A DNA stretch of 18,620 nt, from contig JAEWQH010000079.1 of the NCBI GenBank assembly GCA_023399275.1, positions 1 to 18,620 of the forward strand, read 5' to 3'. The DNA comes from Bacillota bacterium. Lineage in GTDB: Bacteria; Bacillota; Clostridia; Christensenellales; CAG-138. Made by a program: the position numbers and the translations under genes. The notes below the pieces were generated by a model that was not told the origin of the DNA, ran no database searches, and saw only the letters and a list, made by a program, of their open reading frames with translations. Shown here piece by piece: positions 6,553-12,622 of the stretch (positions within the stretch are counted from its first letter, which is position 1; the number at the start of each line of letters is the position of its first letter).

Positions 6553-7097
6553 TCGAAATACCTCCTGAGCAGCCCTTCAAACCCCTTGCCATGGCGCGCC
6601 TCGTCGCGCGCCATCTCGTGCACGGTGTCGTGGATTGCGTCGTAGTTGAGTTCCTTGGCGCGCTTTGCAAGCTGCGTCTTCCCTTCGCAGGCGCCATACT
6701 CCGCCGCGGCGCGCAGCTCGAGGTTTTTCTTGGTCGAGGTGGTGATCACTTCGCCGAGCAATTCGGCAAAGCGGGCGGCATGGTCCGCCTCCTCAAAGGC
6801 ATACCGTTTGAAGGCCTCGGCCACCTCGGGGTATCCCTCCCGCTCGGCGACGCGCGCCATAGCGAGATACATCCCCACCTCGGTGCACTCTCCCGAAAAA
6901 TTCATGCGCAGGCCGTCAAGCACCTCGGCATCCACGCCGGCCGCAATGCCTACGACATGCTCCGCGGCATACTGCTTCGACTGCTGTGAAACCTCGATAA
7001 AAGAGTCCCCCGGCGCCTTGCAAACCGGGCAAAAGTCGGGTGGAACATCCCCAGTGTGGACATACCCGCAAACGGGGCAACGAAACTGTTTTGTCAT
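6549..7097 (-). CDS. Reverse-type rubrerythrin (N-terminal rubredoxin-like domain)
   Basis: A 182-residue non-haem iron protein that reduces hydrogen peroxide in anaerobes. The rubredoxin-like Fe(Cys)4 site comes first: Cys7/Cys10 and Cys23/Cys26 (FRCPVCGYV, DFCPVCKAPGD). The di-iron ferritin-like domain follows (about 37-182), with ligand motifs FSGECTEVGMY, FEEADHAARF and MARDEARHGKG. This order is reversed from classical rubrerythrin and matches the clostridial reverse rubrerythrin/NADH-dependent peroxidase type. The start at 7097 has AAGGAG nine bases upstream and gives the expected N-terminus; an open frame reaching 7130 is unsupported. It is the first gene of an operon with deoC. Confidence 0.94.
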   Translation of the reverse strand: MTKQFRCPVCGYVHTGDVPPDFCPVCKAPGDSFIEVSQQSKQYAAEHVVGIAAGVDAEVLDGLRMNFSGECTEVGMYLAMARVAEREGYPEVAEAFKRYAFEEADHAARFAELLGEVITTSTKKNLELRAAAEYGACEGKTQLAKRAKELNYDAIHDTVHEMARDEARHGKGFEGLLRRYFE

Positions 7098-7134
7098 CTG
7101 AAACGACTCCTTCCGGGGATCTCCCCTCACGTGT

Positions 7135-7170
7135 TGCGCAAAAAAACGCAGGCGCGCCGCAAGCGGCGGC
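7135..7170 (-). promoter_or_regulatory. Leader hairpin plus T-run upstream of the rubrerythrin gene
   Basis: Within the transcribed leader (minus strand) a compact CGCCGC-TT-GCGGCG hairpin (7156-7169) is followed by GCGCCTGCG-type sequence and then seven T (7140-7146), before the ribosome binding site. This looks like a weak intrinsic terminator or attenuator, but the T-run is about nine bases from the stem, so function is uncertain. Confidence 0.3.
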
Positions 7171-7180
7171 CCTTCTTACC

Positions 7181-7209
7181 AGTATAGCCGCAGGAATGTT
7201 AACAATCAA
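7181..7209 (-). promoter_or_regulatory. Promoter of the rubrerythrin-deoC operon
   Basis: On the minus strand the -35 box TTGATT (7204-7209) and -10 box TATACT (7181-7186) are spaced by 17 bp. The predicted leader is about 75 nt. It is arranged back to back with the carboxypeptidase promoter about 45-70 bp away. Confidence 0.75.
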
Positions 7210-7229
7210 TCACAAAAGCGCGAACCCCC

Positions 7230-7258
7230 TACCAAATCGAAGGTTCCTTTGCTATACT
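7230..7258 (+). promoter_or_regulatory. Promoter of the D-Ala-D-Ala carboxypeptidase gene
   Basis: A good -10 box TATACT (7253-7258) is preceded, at 17 bp, by a poor -35 candidate, TACCAA (7230-7235). The start codon lies 34 bp past the -10 box with GGGAG just upstream of it. Confidence 0.5.
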
Positions 7259-7292
7259 GCAAGACGATGATCACTCGATACGGGAGACTGGA

Positions 7293-8747
7293 ATGAAACG
7301 ATTTCTCAGCGTTTTGCTGGTTTTTACAATCTTATTCATGCCCGCGGCGGCACTCGCAGACTACGACTACGATTCGGTTCCGACGCCCAATATGATCGTT
7401 ATAGACGGCGACGATCCAAGCGTCGTGTTCTTTGAGCGCAAGGCGGATCAGCGGGTGTATCCGGCGAGCACGACCAAGATCATGACCACGCTCGTCGCGC
7501 TGGCAAACGGCAATCTCGACGATTCCGTCACCGTCGGCGACGAAGTTCTGGGCACCACGATCAAGTTTACGAAGTATTCCTCTCTCATGGGCCTCGTGCC
7601 GGGCGAGACGTTGACGCTGCGCGACCTCGTCTACGGGCTGATGCTCGTCTCGGGCAACGACGCCGGCGAAGCGATCGCCAAGCACGTTGCAGGCAGCGTC
7701 GACGCTTTCGTCTCGCTGATGAACCAGAAGGCGCAGGAGCTCGGCATGAGCAATACGCACTTTACGAATCCCCACGGCGTGCAGAACGAGGATCACTACA
7801 CCACCGCGCGTGACATGGCTAAGCTCATGGCTTATGCGCTGAAAAACGAAGCGTTCGTAGAAATCGCAAGCTGCAAAACCTACACGGTGCCCGCCAACAA
7901 CGTCCGCACAACAGAGCTTACGCTCGTGAATACCGACCGGCTGCTCAACGCAGTCGCAGGCGACCCGGTCAGCACGGTGTACCCCTACGCCATCGGCGGT
8001 AAAACCGGCGATACGGACGCCGCGGGCAAGTGCCTCGTGGCCGCCGCGGAGAAGGATGGCGCGCGCGTTATCATCGCCATGTTTGGCGACAAGGCCGATC
8101 TGTACGGCGGCGACACAGTCACCACCAACCTCGCGCGGTTCGTCAACGCCGCGGCGATCTTCGAATACGTATTTGCAAACGGCTATCAAACCATCTCGGC
8201 GGCCGAGCTCGGTTTGCCCGCCTCCTTCAGCACGGGGGTGGTCAACGCGGAACCCGCGGATCTGCAGGACGGACAGCTGACCCTGACCGCAACGCTCGAG
8301 AGCGTAACCATCCGCGCAACGCCCGAGCGAATCGGCGTGATCAAAGCCGGCGCGAGCTCGGTTACGACCACCATCGCGCTGACGACGGAGGCGCAGGCGC
8401 CGATATCCGCGGGGCAGAGCATGGGCACCGTCGAGTATAAGCTCGGCGACACCGTCCTCTGTACCGCGCCGCTGATCGCAGCCTTTGCAGTGGGCCAATC
8501 CTCGGATGCACAGTCCGCGCAGCCGCAGGAGACCGCCGTGGTCACCGCCGAACCGGGCAGCACACCGCTGATCGACAAGGGCCGCAAGGACTGGAGCACG
8601 GCGGACACGCTGACGTTGACGTTCATCTTGCTGGCGGTGCTGCTCGTTGCACTGATCGTTATCTTCATCCTGTCGGAGCGCAAGCGCCGCTATGAGCGCA
8701 AGCGCCGCGCCCGCGCAAAGCAGCGCAGGCAGCAATACTACGAATAA
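7293..8747 (+). CDS. D-alanyl-D-alanine carboxypeptidase (PBP5-type, peptidase S11)
   Basis: A 484-residue low-molecular-weight penicillin-binding protein (DacA/DacF-like) that trims the terminal D-Ala from peptidoglycan stem peptides outside the cell. It has a signal peptide (about 1-22, cut after AALA). All three active-site motifs are present: Ser59-x-x-Lys62 (PASTTK), Ser120-Gly-Asn122 and Lys237-Thr-Gly239 (GGKTGD). A C-terminal beta-rich PBP5_C-like region follows (about 300-390). The end has a true membrane helix (about 438-460) followed by a very basic 24-residue tail, rather than the amphipathic anchor of classical PBP5. The start has GGAG six bases upstream. Monocistronic, closed by a strong terminator. 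Confidence 0.95.
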   Translation: MKRFLSVLLVFTILFMPAAALADYDYDSVPTPNMIVIDGDDPSVVFFERKADQRVYPASTTKIMTTLVALANGNLDDSVTVGDEVLGTTIKFTKYSSLMGLVPGETLTLRDLVYGLMLVSGNDAGEAIAKHVAGSVDAFVSLMNQKAQELGMSNTHFTNPHGVQNEDHYTTARDMAKLMAYALKNEAFVEIASCKTYTVPANNVRTTELTLVNTDRLLNAVAGDPVSTVYPYAIGGKTGDTDAAGKCLVAAAEKDGARVIIAMFGDKADLYGGDTVTTNLARFVNAAAIFEYVFANGYQTISAAELGLPASFSTGVVNAEPADLQDGQLTLTATLESVTIRATPERIGVIKAGASSVTTTIALTTEAQAPISAGQSMGTVEYKLGDTVLCTAPLIAAFAVGQSSDAQSAQPQETAVVTAEPGSTPLIDKGRKDWSTADTLTLTFILLAVLLVALIVIFILSERKRRYERKRRARAKQRRQQYYE

Positions 8748-8752
8748 CCGCA

Positions 8753-8784
8753 ACAGCCGCTGCATGATCGCAGCGGCTGTTTTT
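8753..8784 (+). terminator. Intrinsic terminator of the carboxypeptidase gene
   Basis: A perfect 11-bp stem ACAGCCGCTGC / GCAGCGGCTGT (8753-8763 with 8770-8780) with a 6-nt loop is followed by a run of T. It starts 6 bp past the stop codon. The stretch from here to 8945 shows nothing else I can support. Confidence 0.93.
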
Positions 8785-8945
8785 CTCTGTTTCAAATGCT
8801 CTTCTGGCGGGATGTCCACGCTTTCCCTGTCCCTCTTTGGATGCCCGCGCGACAAAGCCGGCCCCGCCGGACGGTGCGGGCGAAGAGTTCGGCGTTGCCG
8901 CCCTTAGCCTTCCCAACGTTTCTGGAGCATGCCGAAAGGCGAATG

Positions 8946-9758
8946 TCAGCGAATCCCCAGCGCCCGATCGAGAAACCGCGCAACACAGCTTTCGTTGTTA
9001 TCCGCATCGAGCACGAAATCTGCGGCAGCCTTCACCTCATCTATCGCGTTGGCCGGCGCGCCGCCGATATCCGCAAAGGCGACCATCTCCAGGTCGTTGT
9101 TGTAGTCCCCGATGGCAAGGATCTTCTTTACGTCGCCGCAGCGCGCGCGAACATCCGCCAGTGCCGCGCCTTTGTTGACGCCCGCCGCAACGAACTCCAG
9201 ATACCAGTCCGCTGTGCGAAACACCGAGAACCCGCCAATATACGGTTCCTCCATCACCTCGGCCTGAATCGCATCGAGATTGGGAGACGTGTGCGCGATA
9301 AGCAGCTTGAGCGGCTCCTGGCGGATCTGCCCCATCGGCAGACTCGTCACAGGAAGGCCTTCGCTCACGGTGTGCGGATCGTCCCGCTGATTTGGGTTGG
9401 TTTCGTAGATCGTCGTCTCCGTAAAAACCTGCACGCAGGCATTCTGGCGCACGCGCGTCACGCGGACGGAAACGCGCTCGAGCAGGTCAAACGCGAGCGG
9501 GTGCGTCGCAAGAAAGCGCTTTTCACGCAGGTCGTACACCCCCGCTCCGTTGAGCAGGATACACGGTGCGTTGACCGGAAGCTCACGCTCGATCGCACCG
9601 ATGATAAACGGCGCGCGCCCGGTCGCAACCCCGAATCGCCCACCTTGCCGAACGAAGGTTTCGATCGCGGCATGGTTCTGCGCGGAAACACGCTTCTCGT
9701 CGTCAAAAAGCGTGCCATCCAGATCACAATAGAGATAGTAGCCGTCAAAGGCGCCCAT
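8946..9758 (-). CDS. Cof-type HAD-IIB family hydrolase
   Basis: A 270-residue haloacid-dehalogenase-superfamily phosphatase, cytoplasmic. HAD motif I is DLDGT at residues 12-16 (nucleophile Asp12, acid Asp14). Motif II lies in FGVATGRAP. Motif III is the lysine in EPLKLLIAH or GVNKGAALADV. Motif IV is IGDYNNDLEM, where an Asn-Asn-Asp variant replaces the usual GDxxND spacing. The C2-type cap inserted between motifs II and III marks class IIB. Members usually act on sugar phosphates, nucleotide-like phosphates or flavin precursors, and the substrate cannot be assigned. The start at 9758 has GGGAGG close upstream; the longer open frame to 10064 is not supported. It is divergent from psuK-psuG. 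Confidence 0.92.
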   Translation of the reverse strand: MGAFDGYYLYCDLDGTLFDDEKRVSAQNHAAIETFVRQGGRFGVATGRAPFIIGAIERELPVNAPCILLNGAGVYDLREKRFLATHPLAFDLLERVSVRVTRVRQNACVQVFTETTIYETNPNQRDDPHTVSEGLPVTSLPMGQIRQEPLKLLIAHTSPNLDAIQAEVMEEPYIGGFSVFRTADWYLEFVAAGVNKGAALADVRARCGDVKKILAIGDYNNDLEMVAFADIGGAPANAIDEVKAAADFVLDADNNESCVARFLDRALGIR

Positions 9759-9780
9759 TTGGCCTCCCAGTATCGCAGCA

Positions 9781-9797
9781 CCGCAGAAACCCTGCGG
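9781..9797 (-). other. Small stem-loop in the HAD gene leader
   Basis: The arms CCGCAG and CTGCGG pair over six bases around a 5-nt loop, just downstream of the -10 box and upstream of the ribosome binding site. Role unknown; too small to be a recognised riboswitch. Confidence 0.35.
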
Positions 9798-9810
9798 CAT
9801 AATCTTGTAT

Positions 9811-9839
9811 ATTCTAACCGACACAGACAGAAAACGCAA
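9811..9839 (-). promoter_or_regulatory. Promoter of the HAD hydrolase gene
   Basis: On the minus strand the -35 box TTGCGT (9834-9839) and -10 box TAGAAT (9811-9816) are spaced by 17 bp, about 53 bp upstream of the start codon. Confidence 0.65.
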
Positions 9840-9900
9840 CCTTTTGCGCCCGCGCCACGGGTTTCTGCGTGCGCATGAAACGTCAGGCACGTCGGCACGC

Positions 9901-9929
9901 TTGAAAACAAACGGGCGGACGAGTATACT
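9901..9929 (+). promoter_or_regulatory. Promoter of the psuK-psuG operon
   Basis: The -35 box TTGAAA (9901-9906) and -10 box TATACT (9924-9929) are spaced by exactly 17 bp. Transcription would start near 9936, leaving about 63 nt of leader before psuK. Confidence 0.8.
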
Positions 9930-9998
9930 GGTATGCGTGACGCAAGCGCGGCCATGTGCCGGTTGTATGCCCAAAATACACATCCAGGGGGTGCGCGC

Positions 9999-10946
9999 AT
10001 GAGCGAGCAAAACCGAATCAGGGTCGTCGGCGTGGGCGCAGCCAATGTGGATGTACACGGGCAAAGCCGCCGGGCCATCGTCATGCGCGACTCGAACCCC
10101 GGCTACATGGCGACCTCGGTCGGCGGGGTTACGCGCAACATCCTGGAAAACCTCGCACGTCAGGGATTAAGCGTCGCGCTGCTCTCCGCCGTTGGGGACG
10201 ACCTCTACGGCGACAAGATCGTGCGCGACAGCGCCTCTGCCGGCATCGACATGACACACGTCCGCCACCGGCCCGGCGCGGTCTCCTCAAGCTATATCGC
10301 CATTCTCGACGAGCAGGGAGATATGCTGCTCGGCATGTCGGATATGCGTATCATCGAAAACCTGCCGGCTGCGTATCTGGACGAAAACAGCGCGCTGCTG
10401 CGTGCTGCAGAGGCGATCGTCTGCGACGCATGCCTGCCGCTGCCCCTGCTCGACCACCTCGTCTCCGAGGCGGCGGGCGGCACGCCGGTGCTGATCGACC
10501 CCGTTTCGACCGCGTATGCGCGGCAGATGGCGCCCATCGCAGGCAAATTCTACGCCATGAAACCAAATGTCATGGAACTTGGCGTCCTCTCCGGCCTGCC
10601 GACGCAGACGGAGGCACAGATCGAGCGCGCCTGCGAGGCGTTGCTTGCGCGCGGCGTGCAGCGCATCGCCGTCAGCCGGGGCGAGAAAGGCTGCTATTAT
10701 GCAGACGCGGAGGGGAAACGCCTCTTTCGCTCACTGCGCCCCGTTTTGCAGATGGTGAACGCAACCGGCGCGGGAGATGCGTTTATGGCGGGCTTCACAC
10801 ACGGGCTGGTGGATGGCATGCCGGTTGAGCAGATGCTCGACTACGCGCTGGCCTCCGGCATCACCGCCATTGAGAGTATGACAACGATCAACCCTGCAAT
10901 GAGCGATGCGCTCGTGCAGGAAAACGAAAAACGATATCGACTGTAA
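9999..10946 (+). CDS. psuK: Pseudouridine kinase (PfkB family)
   Basis: A 315-residue PfkB-fold kinase that phosphorylates pseudouridine at the 5' position. It starts with VVGVGAANVDVHG and the family's GGVTRNILENLARQG substrate-lid segment, and ends with the ATP-site/catalytic motif NATGAGDAFMAG, whose Asp260 is the catalytic base. Assignment as pseudouridine kinase rather than ribokinase rests on the N-terminal pattern and on the psuG gene 30 bp downstream. The start at 9999 has AGGGGGTG five bases upstream; an in-frame ATG at 9933 lies at the expected transcription start and is not credible. Confidence 0.92.
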   Translation: MSEQNRIRVVGVGAANVDVHGQSRRAIVMRDSNPGYMATSVGGVTRNILENLARQGLSVALLSAVGDDLYGDKIVRDSASAGIDMTHVRHRPGAVSSSYIAILDEQGDMLLGMSDMRIIENLPAAYLDENSALLRAAEAIVCDACLPLPLLDHLVSEAAGGTPVLIDPVSTAYARQMAPIAGKFYAMKPNVMELGVLSGLPTQTEAQIERACEALLARGVQRIAVSRGEKGCYYADAEGKRLFRSLRPVLQMVNATGAGDAFMAGFTHGLVDGMPVEQMLDYALASGITAIESMTTINPAMSDALVQENEKRYRL

Positions 10947-10976
10947 GGGCCCCCTGCCCGAAAGGAGCGAAACAAG

Positions 10977-11897
10977 ATGCAGATGAAACAATATCTCGAT
11001 GTGTTGCCGGAGATTCAGGATGCGCTGGATCACAACAAACCCGTAGTCGCGCTGGAGAGCACGATTTTAAGCCACGGCATGCCATATCCCGAAAACGTCG
11101 GCTTTGCGGCCGAGGTAGAGAAGGTCGTGCGCGCGGAGGGCGCGGTGCCGGCAACAACCGCATTGATCGGCGGGCGCATCAAGGTCGGCCTCACGCCTGC
11201 CGAGCTGGAGGTCATGTGCCGTGCAGAGCTCGTCGGCAAAGTGAGCCGCCGCGATATGGCCACGTATCTTGCGGTCGGCAAAAACGGCGCAACCACCGTG
11301 GCTACCACCATGATCTGCGCCGCGATGGCCGGCGTGCAGGTATTCGCCACCGGCGGTATCGGTGGCGTGCACCGCGGCGGCGAGATCACGATGGACGTTT
11401 CCGCCGACCTGCAAGAGCTCAAGCAAACGCCTGTTGCGGTGGTCTGCGCGGGCGCAAAGCAAATTCTCGACATCGGACGCACGCTGGAATACCTCGAGAC
11501 CATGGGCGTGCCCGTCATCGGCAATGCAACGGCAGACTTCCCCGCGTTTTACTGCCGCAAGAGCGGTTACGGCGTAGATTACGCCGCAAAGGACGAGGCG
11601 GAGATCGCCGCCATCATCCGCACCAAGTGGAATCTGGGGCTGGAGGGCGGCGTACTCATCGGCAACCCGATCCCGCAAGAGTACGAGCTCGACTTCGACT
11701 ATATGGAGCGCGTGATCAATGAGGCGCTCGCCGAGGCGGATGAAAAGGGTGTGCGCGGCAAGAACATCACCCCCTTCCTGCTGGCAAAGATCAAGGAGAT
11801 CACCAAAGGCGTGTCGTTTGCCTCCAATGTGCAGTTGGCCTACAACAACGCGCGCGTCGCGGCAAAGATCGCAAAGGAGCTGTGCAAGCTATCCTAA
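10977..11897 (+). CDS. psuG: Pseudouridine-5'-phosphate glycosidase
   Basis: A complete 306-residue enzyme that splits pseudouridine 5'-phosphate into uracil and ribose 5-phosphate, a rare C-C glycosidic cleavage. Family signatures are VALESTILSHGMPYPENV (with Glu27), LVGKVSRRDMA (with Lys88), the glycine-rich FATGGIGGVHRGGE phosphate-binding region and ESLE-like TLEYLETMGVPVIG. The near-terminal FASNVQLAYNNARVAAKIA supplies the conserved asparagines. The start has AAAGGAG nine bases upstream; an ATG six bases later is a possible alternative. Follows psuK in an operon and ends at a bidirectional terminator. Confidence 0.97.
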   Translation: MQMKQYLDVLPEIQDALDHNKPVVALESTILSHGMPYPENVGFAAEVEKVVRAEGAVPATTALIGGRIKVGLTPAELEVMCRAELVGKVSRRDMATYLAVGKNGATTVATTMICAAMAGVQVFATGGIGGVHRGGEITMDVSADLQELKQTPVAVVCAGAKQILDIGRTLEYLETMGVPVIGNATADFPAFYCRKSGYGVDYAAKDEAEIAAIIRTKWNLGLEGGVLIGNPIPQEYELDFDYMERVINEALAEADEKGVRGKNITPFLLAKIKEITKGVSFASNVQLAYNNARVAAKIAKELCKLS

Positions 11898-11913
11898 CGC
11901 CAATATCGCTGTA

Positions 11914-11950
11914 AAAGAGCGCGCAGGTTTGTATCCTGCGCGCTCTTTTT
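11914..11950. terminator. Bidirectional terminator between psuG and the VOC gene
   Basis: A perfect 14-bp stem (11914-11927 with 11935-11948) with a 7-nt loop. T-runs follow on the plus strand, and A-runs on the left flank give T on the minus strand. It lies 17 bp past the psuG stop and 30 bp past the convergent VOC stop, so it can serve both. Confidence 0.93.
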
Positions 11951-11979
11951 CGGCGGCCGGTGTACATTGGGAACAAGGG

Positions 11980-12453
11980 CTACGATTCATCCTGCAAAAA
12001 CGCATCCAACGCCGCCGCCGGCACGCCCATACGAACGGCCGCCTGCTCGTGCGTCATGCCCGCGCAGAGCATCCGGCGCGCCACGTCGCCCATGTGCTCC
12101 CCCACCTCTACGATATGGCCATCCATATCGTAAAAACGCACAACACGCTGCCCCCAGTCATGCTCGATCAACCCGTGGATCGGCTCCACGTCAAATACGC
12201 GAAGGCGGACGCAGAACGACTCGATCTCATGCTCCTCAAAATAGAGCTCCATATCGTTTCCCCGGTAGGCAATATCCCCTGCATCCTTGTCGATAAACGA
12301 ACGCCACGTCTCCTCTTGCTGCAAAGCAATGCCGTTCGTGTAGGCGATATACGCGCCGAGATCCATGGCGATCTTGCAGCCAAGCAGGCCTTCGTAGAGC
12401 TTTCTTGCACGGTCGATGTCGCGCACGGAAAGCAGCGTCCCCGCGTATTTCAT
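11980..12453 (-). CDS. VOC superfamily protein (glyoxalase/bleomycin-resistance fold)
   Basis: A 157-residue protein with one vicinal-oxygen-chelate domain: the first module is LLSVRDIDRARKLYEGLLGC and the second includes CVRLRVFDVEPIHGLIEH through VVRFYDMDGHIVEVGEHM. Putative metal ligands are the acidic residues in MELYFEE and VEVGE. About 35 residues after the fold (MTHEQAAVRMGVPAAALDAF) look like a short helix-turn-helix-like tail, which I have seen as a common pattern in clostridial VOC proteins but cannot assign a role. Substrate unknown. The start has AGGAGG six bases upstream. Convergent with psuG; single gene. Confidence 0.88.
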   Translation of the reverse strand: MKYAGTLLSVRDIDRARKLYEGLLGCKIAMDLGAYIAYTNGIALQQEETWRSFIDKDAGDIAYRGNDMELYFEEHEIESFCVRLRVFDVEPIHGLIEHDWGQRVVRFYDMDGHIVEVGEHMGDVARRMLCAGMTHEQAAVRMGVPAAALDAFLQDES

Positions 12454-12490
12454 ACATAACCTCCTGCGGCTTCGGGCTGTCGCCCCCTTT

Positions 12491-12519
12491 GCTCTATCCT
12501 ACCATATTTTGCTCGTCAA
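12491..12519 (-). promoter_or_regulatory. Putative promoter of the VOC gene
   Basis: On the minus strand a strong -35 box TTGACG (12514-12519) lies 17 bp from a weak -10, TAGAGC (12491-12496). The upstream flank is the palindrome AAAAAACGTTTTTT, directly against the opp operon terminator. Confidence 0.45.
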
Positions 12520-12536
12520 AAAACGTTTTTTAGTGA

Positions 12537-12570
12537 CCGAACGCCCCCACATTACCGCGGGGGCGTTCGG
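12537..12570 (-). terminator. Terminator of the opp operon
   Basis: A perfect 12-bp stem CCGAACGCCCCC / GGGGGCGTTCGG (12537-12548 with 12559-12570) with a 10-nt loop, 52 bp past the oppA stop. On the minus strand a T-run (six T) appears only after TCACTAAAAAACG, so termination may be imperfect. Confidence 0.65.
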
Positions 12571-12622
12571 TGTTTCCCTTCGGATGCTTCTTTTTCAAGC
12601 ACCCCGCTGATCGTTTTCCAGC

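Noticed and set aside
7193..7220. Rex-like redox operator in the rubrerythrin promoter
   Set aside because: TTGTGA and TTAACA half-sites are present but the spacing is 7 rather than 6 and the arms are not complementary; chance AT-rich sequence is as likely.
7332..8855. Minus-strand open frame of 507 codons
   Set aside because: Antisense to the carboxypeptidase gene, whose three active-site motifs make the plus strand the true one.
9759..10064. Extended N-terminus of the HAD hydrolase
   Set aside because: It would run through the gene's own promoter and overlap the psuK start; the DLDGT motif sits 12 residues from the preferred start, as in the family.
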